64,000 nucleotides of DNA, taken from Okapia johnstoni. Lineage: Eukaryota; Chordata; Mammalia; Artiodactyla; Giraffidae. The stretch covers positions 29,516,001 through 29,580,000 of the forward strand of contig CM044311.1 in the NCBI GenBank assembly GCA_024291935.2, read 5' to 3'. The position numbers were made by a program, and so were the translations under genes. The notes under the pieces were generated by a model, which saw nothing but the letters and a program-made list of their open reading frames with translations, did no database searches and was not told where the DNA came from. Position 1 is the first letter of the stretch, and each line of letters begins with the position of its first letter. Positions 1 through 12,022 of the stretch are shown one piece after another.

Positions 1-130
1 GCAGGTTATTCATATATTCATGTATGCAATTATACAATGCTGTAGCAGCCCAGTTAGAAATAAAAGTTTCAAAAAATCAAGTAAAAGTGGAGCACAGTAG
101 TATAACATTGTCTTATTTGAGCTGTAAATT

Positions 131-358
131 TCCCTGTAGGCTCAGTTGGTAAAGAATCCACCTAGAATGCAGGAGACCCCCTGCAATGCAGGAGACCTGG
201 TTAAATCCCTGGTTTGGGATGATCTCCTGGAGAAGGAAATGGCAACCCACTCCAGTATTCTTGCCTGATTTATCCCATGGACAGAGGAGGTTGGGGGCCT
301 ACAGTTCACTGGGTCACGAGAGTCAGGCATGACTTATTGACTAAATCACCACCACCAT
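131..358 (+). mobile_element. Bov-tA SINE
   Basis: tRNA-derived ruminant SINE, read in sense: a degenerate tRNA-like head (gctcagttggtaaagaatcc), the Bov-A body (ggcaacccactccagtattc) and a CACCACCACC tail. The head carries a short internal duplication of aatgcaggagacc. Non-autonomous; family knowledge says such SINEs are mobilised by BovB machinery. Several point changes suggest a moderately old copy. Confidence 0.93.
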
Positions 359-655
359 TTAAGCTTTAGGGTTTTTTAAGTGGTACTATACAAGTGATTT
401 ATGAATAAGGTTATTCCATTTAAATAAAACCTAAAACTCTGAATATTTCTCAACTCTTCCTTTTATAGGGACACTAAGAAGCAGTCCAAGGATTGTGTGT
501 ATGTTTGGGGGAGGAAAAAGATGCATTATCAGATTTTCTTGAGGAATATTATTTAAATAATTATTTTGATAACATTGGGGAGATTTGTATTCCCCTTTTC
601 TGAAAAAAGCCGATTTTCACTTCAGGGACCCTTTAAAACATTGGTACGTGAAGAT
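359..655. other. unique AT-rich sequence
   Basis: No recognisable gene, RNA or repeat. AT-rich, with stop codons in all frames. Confidence 0.4.
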
Positions 656-985
656 CCTAGGGTGTACATCAAAATACTGTTAGGCAACAAAAGAGAGGAT
701 AGATAAATAAAATTTAGTTTATAGAATATTGTGCAAGAATTAGAAGGAATAAACCATATACATCAATCAAGTAGATCTCAAAAATAACCTTGAATATGAA
801 TAAAAATTGACATAAAATAAAATGAATATCAGAAAGTCTTTTGTGTAAAATCAAAATAGAAAAAAGTTACTAAAAATAGCTACAGATATATATTCAAGTA
901 AAAATGATTAAAAGTTTAATTATAAATGTAGGGTAAACATACATACTTTAAATACATAAAAATTAACCTTTGAAAAAAAAAAAGA
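656..985 (+). mobile_element. ancient L1M 3'-end remnant
   Basis: The segment from gatagataaataaaatttag through aagtagatctcaaaa follows the order of old mammalian L1 3' ends (tiny-ORF2 tail and 3' UTR around 'gatgaatctcaaaaacatta'). An A-rich tract near 970-990 may be its tail. Highly diverged, so the family label is tentative. Confidence 0.5.
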
Positions 986-1009
986 AAAAAAAATTAACCT
1001 CTGGATTTG

Positions 1010-2710
1010 TCGATTTTCTTTTGATTACTTTTTTGATAATTATTAAAGTAATGTTCCTTTCCTCTGTTTAGGTTCACTTTACTATTCTCTCACTAATGTC
1101 TGAAACTAATGGTTTAATAAATTTTCAGTGTTTGCTGATTTCTAGTATGTTTTAAGTATCCTCATGTATATTCAAATACACACTTTTTTAATTTCTGAAT
1201 TTTTTTCTGATTTCTAATTTAATTGCATTGTGGTTGAAGAGAAAGGATCTGCATGATAATTTCTTGAAATTTTCTGATATTTCCTTTATGGTTTTTGACA
1301 TGGTCAAGTTTTGTTTGAAGTTTCATATGTAGCTTAGAATATTGTTTATTCCTTAAAATAATGTAATTGCCTTCTCATATCTATATTTTTCTTTATATAT
1401 TATGATGGCAAGTTATTAGAAGCATCAAAGTTTAGAATAATTTCTATAAATGAGCTATTATCATTGTTCTATGATCTTTTCTGTACTATACAGGTGGTTT
1501 TTGTGTCATAAAGAATATCCTATCATATCAATATAGATATATGAGATTTCCCTTGGCTAACATTTTCCCTACCAATTTTCTGTCCTTTGTTATCAGTTTT
1601 CTCATGATCTTATGTTTAGTTGTGACTCCTATAAACAGTGTAATCCTTTCTTTTCTTTTAAATATAGATTTGGTAAATTTAATCCACTTATATTTATTAG
1701 GGTTGCTTCTTATATTTGAATTCATTACCATCTTATTTCTTATCTTGTATATTTCTCATTTTTTTCACTGCTCAACTTTTTTGCATCATTCAAATTTTTT
1801 TTTCCCCCAAATTCCATTTATCCCCTCTACTATCTTAGTTGTTACTGTACAACTGCAAAAGGTATATTTACCTTTGAATCTATGTTAATCACTGTTTCTA
1901 CTCCTACTTATAGCTTCCCTTGTGGCTTCCTACTTGGGCTTCTCTGTGGCTCAGCTGGTTAAGAATCCACCTGCAGTGTGGGAGACCTGGGTTCAATCCT
2001 TGGCTTGGGAAGATCCCCCGCAGAAGGGAACGACTACCCATTCCAGTATTCTGGCCTGGAGAATTCATGGACTGTATAGTCCATGGGGTCGCAAAGAGTC
2101 AGACATGACTGAGTGACTTTCACTTCACTTACTTCTACTTGTAGAACAAATGGACCTTAGAATTTTAAAAATCAAATCACCATCTGTGTAATCTTACTTA
2201 TTCTTGTTCTGTATTTAATTCTATATTTTCTTTCTCCCTAAATTATATATTTTATTGTTTCACACAGACTGTGTGTATTTAGATTTATCCACATGCTTAC
2301 CACTTCTATTGTTGAATATAGTTTCCTGCATCTCCAGCTTTCCTTCTTTGCTTATTTTTTGTCTTAGAGAAATAACATCAGAAGTGTTTTTTTTTTCTTT
2401 CTTTTTTTAAGTGAATATTTATCAGAGGTACACTCATTTACTTTTAGGTTACCTGAATAAGAAAAGTTTTCCTTTTATATTCAATTATATTTTATTTGGA
2501 ATGATTTCAAACATAGTAATATGTAAGAAGAATGCAAATAATTCATATATAATCTGTACCTATAATTCCACTTGTTTACTTTTTACTAAATGTGTTTTAT
2601 CATCCTTCCTCTCACCCTTTCCTTCATTTTCAGCATTCAGTTTTAATACCATGTTGACAAGAAGAGTTGTATTTGTTCTTATGTGAGATTTTTACTTTAG
2701 CTTTGTTTAT
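1010..2710 (-). mobile_element. diverged antisense L1 ORF2 region, split by a SINE
   Basis: Sense-strand text such as gcattgtggttgaagagaaa (about 1225) and aatttaatccacttatattt (about 1677) is the reverse complement of L1 ORF2 sequence. It is interrupted by a Bov-tA at 1930-2133. No usable frame remains. Limits are approximate, and the part after 2140 is the least certain. Confidence 0.55.
1930..2133 (+). mobile_element. Bov-tA SINE
   Basis: Complete Bov-tA: tRNA-like head (ggctcagctggttaagaatc), body with attctggcctggagaattc, and tail gactgagtgactttcactt. It sits inside the antisense L1 and is therefore younger. A short open frame across it is a SINE artefact, not a gene. Confidence 0.95.
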
Positions 2711-2711
2711 T

Positions 2712-3025
2712 AGCAATGCAGGTTTCCAAAGGAGAATAAAAGTGTGACTGTGAACCTCTTTGTGGCTTTTTGTTTTTAATGGAATGCAGGTTTGAGAGAT
2801 TCCTAGTTGGAGGAAGTGCATACAGAAGAAAATCTATGATCATGGTGCAATCATAGAAGCATTCTAGTATTTCATTTCCTTATTCATTTGCATTTGTTAA
2901 CTCTCAAATCCAATGAACTTGTATAAAAAAGGCTATACCCTTTTTATGTTTGTTTATTTACTGATGCATGTATGTATTTACTAATGTTTACTAAATAAAC
3001 ATGTATGTTTATTTACTAACGAGAA
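2712..3025. other. AT-rich sequence with TTTA-type low complexity
   Basis: No gene seen. Positions 2945-3019 hold degenerate tttactaa/tttatttac repeats. They include an 11 bp inverted repeat, 2992-3002 against 3005-3015, with a 2 nt spacer, which could form a small cruciform. Confidence 0.45.
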
Positions 3026-3027
3026 GA

Positions 3028-3850
3028 TTGTTGTTCAGTCATTCAGTCGTGTCCCATCTTGGCAACCCCATGGGCTGCAGCACACCAGGCTTCCTTGTCC
3101 TTCACTGTCTCACAGAGTTTGCTCAAACTCATGTCCGTTGAGTCAGCAGTGCCATCCAACCATCTCATCCTCTGTCACCCCTTCTCCTCTTGCCCTCAAT
3201 CTTTCCCATCATCAGAGTCTTTTCCAATGAGTTGGCTCTTCTCATGAGGTGGCCAAAGTATTGGAGTTTCAGCATCAGTCCTTCCAATGAATATTCAGAG
3301 TTCATTTCCTTTAGGATTGACTGGTTTGATCTCCTTGCTGTCCAAGTGACTCTCAAGAATCGTCTCCATCACCACAATTGAAAAGCATCAGTTCTTTTAT
3401 GCTCTGCCTTATCCATAGTTCAACTCTCACATCTATACGTGACTACTGGAAAAACCATAGCTTTGACTGTACTGATCTTTGTTGGCAAAGTGATGTCTCT
3501 GCTTTTTAATATGCTGTCTAGGTTTATCATAGCTTTTCTTCCCAGGAGTAAACGGCTTTTTATTTTGTGGCTGTAGTCACTGTCTGCAGTGATTTTGGAG
3601 CCCAAGAAAATAAAGTCTGTCACTGTTTCCACTGTTTCCCCATCTATTTGCTGTGAAGTGATGGGACTGGCTGCCATGATCTTAGTTTTAATGTTGAGTT
3701 TAAAGCCAGCTTTTTCACTCTCCTCTTTCATCTTCATCAAGAGGCTCTCTAGTTCCTCTTTGCTTTCTGACATTTCAGTGGTATCATCTGCATATATGAG
3801 GTTGTTGATATTTCTCTTGCCAATCTTGATTCCAGCTTGTGATTCTATCA
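3028..3850 (-). mobile_element. BovB (RTE) LINE 3' portion
   Basis: The sequence is the reverse complement of BovB from the reverse-transcriptase active-site region to the 3' end. The 3' end lies at about 3028 (ttgttgttcagtcattcagt). The copy is 5'-truncated near 3850, which is the normal outcome of target-primed reverse transcription. Neighbouring DNA is unrelated. Confidence 0.93.
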
Positions 3851-3860
3851 GTGAGAAGAG
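3420..3860 (-). pseudogene. BovB reverse-transcriptase C-terminal fragment
   Basis: A minus-strand frame of about 147 codons inside the BovB copy encodes the last part of the RT palm. It has YADDTTEM, the YADD active-site box, followed by the helical ESKEELESLLMKMKEES and ITSQQIDGETVETV segments. The N-terminal endonuclease, the RT fingers and the C-terminal end are missing or out of frame, so it cannot be functional. Confidence 0.85.
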
Positions 3861-4004
3861 AGAATAATGTATTTTTCCTCCCAAAAGTATTATTCATTTA
3901 AATGGTCAATTGCATATCTAACTGCTTGATATGAAATATAGGATTTAATTTCTATAGTAGTGATATCGATAGTAATATTTTCCTTTTCTTATATAAATGA
4001 AGAC

Positions 4005-4112
4005 ATAGTTGCTCCAGGTAACAGAGCAAAACAGTGGCAGATTAGATTCAAATCCAATCTATTATGGTAAAACCCATTTTCTTAATCATTATACATCCTG
4101 TCTCCAATTTTA
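4005..4112 (+). mobile_element. MIR SINE core/3' fragment
   Basis: Text such as cagtggcagattagattcaa followed by cttaatcattatacatcctg aligns with the MIR segment 'gtggcagagctgggattcga ... cttaaccactatgctatact'. Sense orientation, well diverged, as expected for a mammal-wide element. Confidence 0.6.
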
Positions 4113-4117
4113 TATTT

Positions 4118-4325
4118 AACCAGGTAGCTTAGTGGTAAAGGATCCACCTGCCAATGTAGGAGATACAGGAGATGTAGGTTTAATACCTGGGTTGGGAAGA
4201 TTCCCTGCAGGAGGAAATGGCAACCCACTCCAGTATTCTTACCTGTAAAATTACATGGACAGTGGAACCTGGTGGCCTACAGTCAATGGGGTCACAAACA
4301 TTCAAACAGGACTAAGCACACATGC
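4118..4325 (+). mobile_element. Bov-tA SINE
   Basis: Sense Bov-tA with a worn head (gtagcttagtggtaaaggat), a clear body (ggcaacccactccagtattc) and a tail ending in ggactaagcaca. A short duplication, ggagatacaggagatgta, lies in the head. It directly follows the MIR fragment. Confidence 0.92.
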
Positions 4326-4448
4326 AGTATATCCTCTAATGAGATTTCACAGGCTTACTACAAAAATGTATTCTTTAACATTGTCTCAATAATAATACAC
4401 ATTGTTTTCATACAAAGTAGGAAATGCTACATACAGTCAAATGTTTGG

Positions 4449-4836
4449 TTTTTTTGTTCAGTCGCCAAATTGTGTCCCATTCTTCATTACCCCATGAAAT
4501 GCAGCATGTCAGTGTTCCCTGTCTCTCACCATCTTCCAGAGTTTACTCCAGTTCATGTCCATTGCATCAGTGATGTCATTCAACTCATCCTCAGCCACCC
4601 TCTTCTGCCTTAAATCTTTCCTGCATCAGGGTCTTTTCCAGTGTGTTGACTGTTCTCTGCAGGTGGCCAAAGTATTGGAGCTTCAACTTCAGCGTCAGTC
4701 CTTCCAGTGAATATTCAGGGTTGATTTCCTTTAAGATTTACTGGTTTGATCTCCTTGGTGTCCAAGGGACACTCTAGAGGCTTCTCCAGCACCACATTTT
4801 GAAAGCATCTACACTTTGTTACTCTGCTTTCTTTCC
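4449..4836 (-). mobile_element. BovB LINE 3' end
   Basis: Antisense BovB 3' end with poly-T/ttgttcagtcg at the left and then ggtggccaaagtattggag and related BovB text. Left flank 4430-4448 and right flank 4867-4885 match at 17 of 19 bases, so this is a genuine insertion with a TSD. The 5' extremity is inverted (next entry). Confidence 0.93.
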
Positions 4837-4876
4837 AGTAGTCAAGTACAGTTGTGAGACCGGGACCATAAAGTCA
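4837..4876 (+). mobile_element. inverted 5' piece of the same BovB (twin priming)
   Basis: At 4837 the orientation flips: ccagtagtcaagtacagttg is BovB in sense, continuing to gggaccataaag. In an uninterrupted antisense copy the complement of this segment would occur at exactly this point. Together with the shared TSD outside both pieces, this shows a 5' inversion made during the same insertion. Confidence 0.8.
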
Positions 4877-5182
4877 AATGTATGGTTAATTATGTACTAG
4901 AAGTGGTTTCTCAATGAACTACACCTTGATAAAGTATGAAAGAAATCTTAATGTGTAGTGTGCATTTAGAAGTACCATTTATAGCTTTAAAATAAGTCAT
5001 GGCTCATTTCTAAAGTAGAGAGTTAAGGAACTGTATCCCCTTAAACCTACTAAAATTTATAAACAGAAGTACCTATTTTTTCATCTTTTATAAGGGGGGT
5101 GCAACCTGATAAGATATTGCAAAATCTTAATTTAGGATATTAATGAATAAGGCTAACTGGTGTTTATACTTTAAAACTCACC

Positions 5183-5217
5183 ACTTAGTGACTAAACAAC
5201 AACAGCAACAGCAACAA
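5183..5217 (+). mobile_element. Bov-tA/BovB 3' tail scrap
   Basis: cttagtgactaaacaacaac followed by agcaacagcaacaa is the characteristic shared 3' tail of ruminant SINEs and BovB. No body precedes it, so this is a 5'-truncated insertion or deletion remnant. Confidence 0.45.
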
Positions 5218-6689
5218 ATGCTTTATAACTAATTTTATTTTTCAAAAAGCTTCAGTTGAATTTCTTTCATATTTTTAAGGTATTATTTTTAAATATTTTG
5301 GCTCCTTTGTATGTAGCTGGTTTCTGAGTTTTAGCACAATCCAATTCTTAGTTTTGTTAATTTCTGGTATCCCTACTGAATAATTTAAACAGATGACTAT
5401 AATGTAGGAATTAAAATTATAACTATGCATCTTCAAGCCTAAGCTATATGGACAGAGTATTAGAAAATAAAAATAATAAAACAAAATATGCTTAGACCTA
5501 GTTTCTCTTGCAGTTTAATAATTATGTGGGAAAATTCATTAATGATGTTTAAATTGTATCTGTAGTGTTTTTTAATGTTGCATGGCATGCATTTTGGGAA
5601 TTTTAGTTGAAAATGTATGTGTAAACTAGGCTTTGGAGGTATTATTTTTCTCTTTGTATTGGTGAAATGTGAACTGCTGTGTCTTTATATGGCCACTTGA
5701 TGGAACTCTTTCATTTTGCTTTCAGCAGTTTCAAGTAGTTAAAACCTTATATTTCTGGCTAGGTATGAAGGAGTCTCTTAAGAAAAAAAAAAAAAAGAAT
5801 AGCTAAAGGAACTCAATATTTAGCCTGCTATAGGATTGTAGTTCTCTATAAAATATTAGCAAATCAATATGTTGAAATAAAAGAATACAATTCAACTTTA
5901 TCTCAAATGAATTTTTGTTTCCTTTGCTTCTTCAGGAGATTTTTATAGAAAGCAAGTGTTAAATTATCCTAAATATTCAAATGTAATCTTATCTAAAATA
6001 TTCTTTTTCTTTATAATTAAAACAGAAACTCTATATCTGAGATGTCTTTAAAGTTAACAGTTTATGCAAATATTATTAGGAAGTTTAGCTAGAAGCACAT
6101 TTAGCCTTTGCAGGGTTAGAGATTGTTAGGTTGATAGTTCCTAGCAATTATCTCAGTTGTGGAAAATAGTTTGGGAAGGGGAGAGATTGATTGCAGTGCA
6201 GTTTTCAGTTAGGTCATATGAGGCAATTAGGAATAACTAGAAGTAAAATTCAGGGAGAAAATAACAGTATTTCCACTTCCATAGTGTCAATTATACATCA
6301 TAAAATGTTGGTGGACTAGGCATCAGGGACCTATTTGTGACCTTGTCATTTTAACTTACTGAAATTTTACATAAAATAGAAATAATTATAAGGTCTCTTG
6401 AGAGGTCCAAATTTAATACAATCCACTATTATATTTGTAAACTGTAAAAATGTTATATATGTTAGTGGTTGGAATTACTACATTGATGTAGAGCAAGTAC
6501 ACAGTAAGTATGTCAAACAGATCTCAAAGAGAAGGCCAATCTTCAGTGATTCTGTACTGAAAAACCTTTTGCATTTAGAATGTTTCATAAAGCCTGGCTC
6601 CTGATTGCAAAAACCTGAGTAAGTGAGCTGTCTTTTTTGGTTTACCATTCTAAGTGATCTCTGTAGCTTCAGTGACATCTAGGTTGCCA
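5218..6689. other. unique AT-rich sequence
   Basis: No gene or confident repeat. One A-run lies at about 5782-5797. Open frames reach only about 70 codons and overlap on both strands, as expected by chance. Confidence 0.45.
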
Positions 6690-6910
6690 AATCCACGTCA
6701 CTAGTCCTGAATCTCCACCCTAACTCTCCCATTCTCTTGGATATTTCCTCCTTGATATTTCAGTCGTTTCATTTTTGTTTTGTCCCACATTGAACTCACT
6801 GTGTTTACCCCACAAAATGTTGTATCCACTTGGTGGATGTACGTTTTCTTCTCCAAATTGGTGACCATGATTTTCTTCCTGTTATCTGGATCACAGTAAT
6901 AAACAAGCAG
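6690..6910 (+). mobile_element. L2 LINE fragment
   Basis: tggatatttcctccttgata followed by cattgaactcactgtgttta resembles the L2 stretch 'gacatctccacttggatgtct ... actgaactcctgatcttccc'. Very diverged. A profile search would be needed to fix the limits. Confidence 0.45.
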
Positions 6911-7339
6911 TTAACCACTGAATAAATAAAACATTGTGAAGTTCAAGACATGGCTTAGAACTAGTGTGGATAATGTTACATATTAACTTGCTTTATTGTT
7001 ACTCAAGTACTGGTTTATATTTCTGATGTATACAAGGCACTGAAAATATAAGGCACTGAATGTGCTTTTATTTTTCAGATCGTATGGAATAAATTCCTTT
7101 GCTTGAATAATGACAAAAATTCAATTAAACCTCTTTTAGGGATAATTTATCCAATATCATTAATACTTTTCTGAATGCATGTTTGCTCTTCTTGAATTAT
7201 CAGCATGAAGAAATTCAGTTAAAAAAATGACCTTCAATGTGAAAAGTTATAAAAATAAGCTGTTTATCACTCGCACCTCAAAGTAAAGCTAGAAAGTCAA
7301 CCATATTAACTGTACCAAAGATTACAATGGTTTATATAG

Positions 7340-7800
7340 ACCTGCCGTATGCCATGGACTTATAGATATTGTACCAATATAGACAGTATCTTATTTATAT
7401 TTTAATCCAAACTATGATAGAACTATGAATACATGTGAAGCAGGTCGAGGTGATGGAGTAATGGAGACTGCTTTTTCTAATGGGTTGTCAGAGAAGATTT
7501 TTCTAAAGAAAAATTTCAGAGTAGACACCTGAATAAATAAAAAAGCAAGTCATTTAGAGAAGAATATTAGAGAATACTATTCCGAAAGGAGAGCATTCTT
7601 GATATAAAGAACAGCTTATAAGTCCAGTGTGGACCAAGCAGAGACAGCAGAAAGTGACAGATACTGAAGTGGGAGATCTAGACCAACTCTCCTGTGACCT
7701 GGTAGGTTGCAAAAGGATTTTGAATTGTATTCTATGCTTGTAGGAAAGCCATTGAAAGACCTTAATACTGAGAGTGGTTACACTTGAATATATAAATTTT
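7340..7800 (-). mobile_element. L2 LINE fragment
   Basis: The plus strand reads like reverse-complement L2: gacacctgaataaat, gagcattcttgatata, ccagtgtggaccaag and gaaagccattgaaagacctt occur in the right order. Old and without an open frame. Confidence 0.6.
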
Positions 7801-8103
7801 AATATCAGAAGTATAACAAGATTGGTGTTAAAGCTGTGTGCATAGATATCACTTTTCTCAAAATTTTGGTCTCAAGACCCCTTTACATTAAAAAATATTC
7901 AGTACTCTGGAGAACTTTTGCTTATGTGGGTTTTATATCTTAATATAAATTAAAACAGAAATTCTCAAAATGCATACTAGTTCATTTTAAAATAAGGGTA
8001 ATGTGCTCTTCATATGAATATGATTTTTATAAAGAGTGATTATATTTTCCAAAACAAAAAATAGTGAGAAAAAAAGAAATACTTAAATTGATATATATCT
8101 ATA

Positions 8104-8427
8104 CTCTTGAGAGTCCCTTGGACTGCAGGGAGATCAAAGCCAGTCAATCCTAATGGAAATCAACTCTGAATATTCATTGGAAGAACTGATGCTGAAGGTG
8201 AAACTCCAATACTTTGGCCACCTGCTGTGAAGAGCTGACTTATTGGAAAAGACCCTGACGCTGGGAAAGATTGAGCGCAGGAGGAGAAGGGGACGACAGA
8301 GGATGAGATGGCTGGATGGCATTACTGACTCAATGGATATGAGATTGTGAAGCAGATGGAAGTCTAACATGCTGCAGTCAATGGGGTTGCAAAGAGTTGG
8401 ACACAACTTAGTGACCGAACTATAACA
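8104..8427 (+). mobile_element. BovB LINE 3' end
   Basis: Sense BovB 3' terminal region from gagagtcccttggactgcag through gatgagatggctggatggc to the tail gaactataacaa. 5'-truncated, and only the extreme C-terminal coding part plus the 3' UTR is present. Confidence 0.94.
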
Positions 8428-8429
8428 AA

Positions 8430-9985
8430 TGCCTTTCTTTAATGGTTTTGTTAAAAAAGGCAACTGTATTCTCATATCTGCTTCTAATTTCAGCCTGTTG
8501 AGATATCATTTGCCATTTTGCCTTTGAAAAATCCAAGTTTATAATTGTGAGAGGTTAAACTGTGAGAGGATAGTTAAAAGGAAATAACATCTTACTACTG
8601 TAAAATTTTTGACTTTTGAATTCATTCAGGGGTACCCAAATGTCTCTAGACTACACTTTATGGATCTCCAACTAAGAGACTGATTACAGAGAAGAGATAT
8701 CTTAGGGCTAAGCTAAGACAATTCAACATTTGGAGTATTGAAGCAAAGAAAGCTCCAGAAAATGACATTAAGATCATTTTTATAGTTCTGTGGAAATATT
8801 TTTTGTGAATTTCAGTTTTCCATTTGGTCAGCACATTTTTCTTCCTAGGGTCACACATACATAACCTTTTTGTTGACTGTAAGGAAATCTATATATGAAG
8901 ACCCTAAATTCCAGTATAGCATAAGCTGTTTTTAATAATGAGAGCATAATTTATAGGCAAACATGCATCAGTCAAAGGATTGGTACTAAAGGATTGGTAC
9001 AGGTACTAAATCCAGTAAAAAAAAAAATCACTTTCTATCTATTTTTCCCCCATTTACTAAACCTAAAATTTCATGTGGACAGGATATCACTTGTTCTTTG
9101 TGTGGTCCTTGATTTTACAATACTTGTCATAGAGTAGGTGGGCAGTGCTTATAATTTGAATAAATGAGTTCATTCTAAGCAACCTCATTTGAACAAAAGA
9201 GGGTTTTTGCTCCTCATTCCAGAGAAATCTCTAGTGGTGAGGCCCTATTGGTGGCTATGCAAGTCTATTCCTGAGATGGTCAGTTCTCATATCATAAAAA
9301 TCAAGTACATAAAAATAAAACAAAACCTGGCCACCTTTGTCTTTAGTTTTTTGCTTCTGGAGATGAAACTAGTGATGTAATCTAAGATTCCCAGTCAAGG
9401 TTTTGGATAAAAGCTAGAGTTATTCCATCAGAGTAGGATTTTCTGATAAACTAGAGGATATTTATCTAAATTTGATCTTCATGAAAATCACAGATAATTT
9501 GGGATGTATTTACTAAAGAGCTGTTTTTATTTGGGTGAAATGTAATTTTAAGTGGGAATCCATTACTTTTATTGGCCAAGTCCAATAATCCTATGTTGGG
9601 AATACTCTGGGGCTATGAGAATAGGATGTACTTTCTGGAAAGATCCAGTGACTTACTTTTGTTAGTCCATCAATCAAAGCCAAGGAGCTGAGAAGATACA
9701 TGGGTAGGGCTAAGTGTTTTAGGCAGTTGAAAAAGTGTTTGGATGGAGTGTTTTCAAGAAAAGGAAAAGAAAGGAAGGCTACCTTGGAGAGAAATTTTCT
9801 GTTCTTAGGCATGATTTTATTAAAAATATATTGGATTAGAAAAATTGATGCTTTTTTCAGATGAGGAGTAAGCACAGTAGACCATGTAAGGGAGATAAAG
9901 CATGCGCTGTATAATTAAATATATATTCAAGTATATTCTGCAAAAGCAAGTATAAGATAGGATAATATTACAGAGAACTATTAAC
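8430..9985. other. unique AT-rich sequence
   Basis: No gene or confident repeat. A 14 bp direct duplication, aaaggattggtact, lies at about 8974-9001. A minus-strand frame of 94 codons at 9591-9875 lacks any recognisable domain and is probably chance. Confidence 0.4.
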
Positions 9986-10480
9986 TAAAAAAAAAAAAAA
10001 AAAACCACAATGTGAGAGTTGTGAGTTAAGTTTTCTGGGGACCAAACAAGGACCGTAACCCAGGAGACAGCATCTCAGATAGCTCTGAGAAAATGCTCCA
10101 AATAAGTACAGGAAAAGGTCAGTATATATATGATTTCAGGAAACATGGCATGTGCAGTCAAGCACAAATTTTGGCAGAGGCTTGCTGCTAGTCACAAGAA
10201 GCCAGTGTCACTGTTAGTGAGTACTTTTCTCAATATGAGAAGCTGCAAGAGTTTGGACTTATAATATCTTCTCATAAAAATGTCTCACTATCTGAAGACC
10301 TATTCTGCCAGTTTTTCCCAAAGCACAGAGTGCCTTATTCCTGATCTCCTTTGAGGGTGTGTTGAAGGTAAGGAACTACAGTGGCTAGTGACCTAACCCT
10401 TGTAGAGGCAGATGACAAGTGCCCATTTTTAGTTGGTAAAACTAAACTAGGTCTTGTTCTCTGAAAAACAGTAGGTTCCT
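9985..10480. mobile_element. possible LTR or L1-associated repeat, unassigned
   Basis: After an A-run at about 9987-10005, text such as gtgagttaagttttctgggg, cccaggagacagcatctcag and cccaaagcacagagtgcctt is of a style I associate with dispersed cetartiodactyl repeats. I cannot name the family or orientation. A library search would decide whether it is an LTR. Confidence 0.3.
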
Positions 10481-11998
10481 AAGATCTGTGGAGGACCTAA
10501 GTGACTCATAATTAGAGAAAATGTAGATTCAAGTAAGAGTTACATAACATTTTTAGCAGTCAATGTATGCAAGAAAAATCATTATGCTTATAAGTGAAGT
10601 GAAAAGTAACAGAAGTATTCCCAAATATGTGATAAAGACATTAAAAAGCACCATGACTGACAGAACTCGAACGCCATAGAGACTCATTAGTAGGTTCTAA
10701 GGGAAGTTGCTAATGAATAAGAAAAGCTGTTAAATAGACTTTGAAAATCTCCAAAAAACTGGGACATGCTTTAAGAAAATCTTGAGGTAAGTGCAATATA
10801 ATAAAACTCAGACAAAATTTTTAACTATCATAGGGAATACCATTGCAATGGTATTGTAGGTTATAACAGTTCAAACATAAATGCCTTCAGGATTTTGAAT
10901 ATTGTTTAAAGAGACAAAAAAGACCTATCAAAGGTCACTACTCTATCAAAACCTTACAATCTCTTAATAACATAAGCAGCTAACTAGATTCAAACTGTGT
11001 GAGAAAAATGCAAGGATTACAAAAATTTGATGCAATATTTTTACATCAAAAAAAAAAAGCATGTGCTATTTAAATTTGGTCTTTAAGTCAGGTCAAGTGT
11101 TTGAAATTAAAATCAGATCACTAGCACCTGAATTCTGCTGTGGTGACTTTTGGGGGCTATTTCTGACAGTGGTGCTGTGGTGTTTACTTGCCAAATTGTT
11201 TGGAGACCACCTTTTTGGTTAATCAAGTATCAGGAGTTGAAATTAATCATCCATCATGTATAATGTGTCCATCTCTCTGTGTATCTATCTATCTAATTGT
11301 TCTTGAAATACAAAGCAATTGCATATAAAACAAACTTATTTAGCTTAACTAAAGGTGGGGGAAGAGGATTTTATTTAGAAGAAAAGGACAAGGAACAAAT
11401 ATATTTAGTTTTTGTTTGTTAAAATTTTCCCATTATTTTGAAGCCAGAAAATAATTAAAATGGAAATTATCATGGAACAGTAATAAGACTTCGTCATTTC
11501 TCTTTGTTTTGCTCAACTGGGTTTGTTAAGTGTCCAGAAGAATCACGGCATCTTATTAGGGTCTGATAAATATTTGAGAATCTGTAGCTTAGCACTTTTA
11601 AAATTTCTAGTGTACAAACTTTTTAAACGCTATGCCATGCTGGCTTAAATCATTACCTATCGGGGTGCTCCACATAGACCATAATGTTATTCAAAATGCA
11701 ACATTTTTATCACACACGTTGAAGTTTGTGACACTATATGACCCTGCTTGTTTCAGGGTAGTAAAGTTTTAATATTACAGTGTGTAATATATTATAAAAT
11801 TTCTGTGTTGAAGCATTATTGTAAAACTTCTATGTTGAAGCTTTAAAAAGAAAAATAAGAGAAATTGTACACATTGTGACTGATTTTCACACTAAGAATA
11901 AACAAAACCTCTAAAACATCATAAAGTGGCTGTAACATCAATAAAAAGTGAGGGTTTTTATTTTTTCTTTGCTTCCTCAATGAAAGATTAAAAAACTT
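10481..11998. other. unique AT-rich sequence
   Basis: No gene recognised. It contains a perfect 20 bp palindrome at 10836-10855, and two diverged copies of a 25 bp unit at 11792-11816 and 11819-11843 (21 of 25 identical). Confidence 0.4.
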
Positions 11999-12022
11999 TT
12001 ATTTTTTATTTTTTTTATTATA

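Noticed and set aside
1541..1888. Plus-strand frame of 116 codons
   Set aside because: It is the complement of diverged L1 ORF2 and has no independent support.
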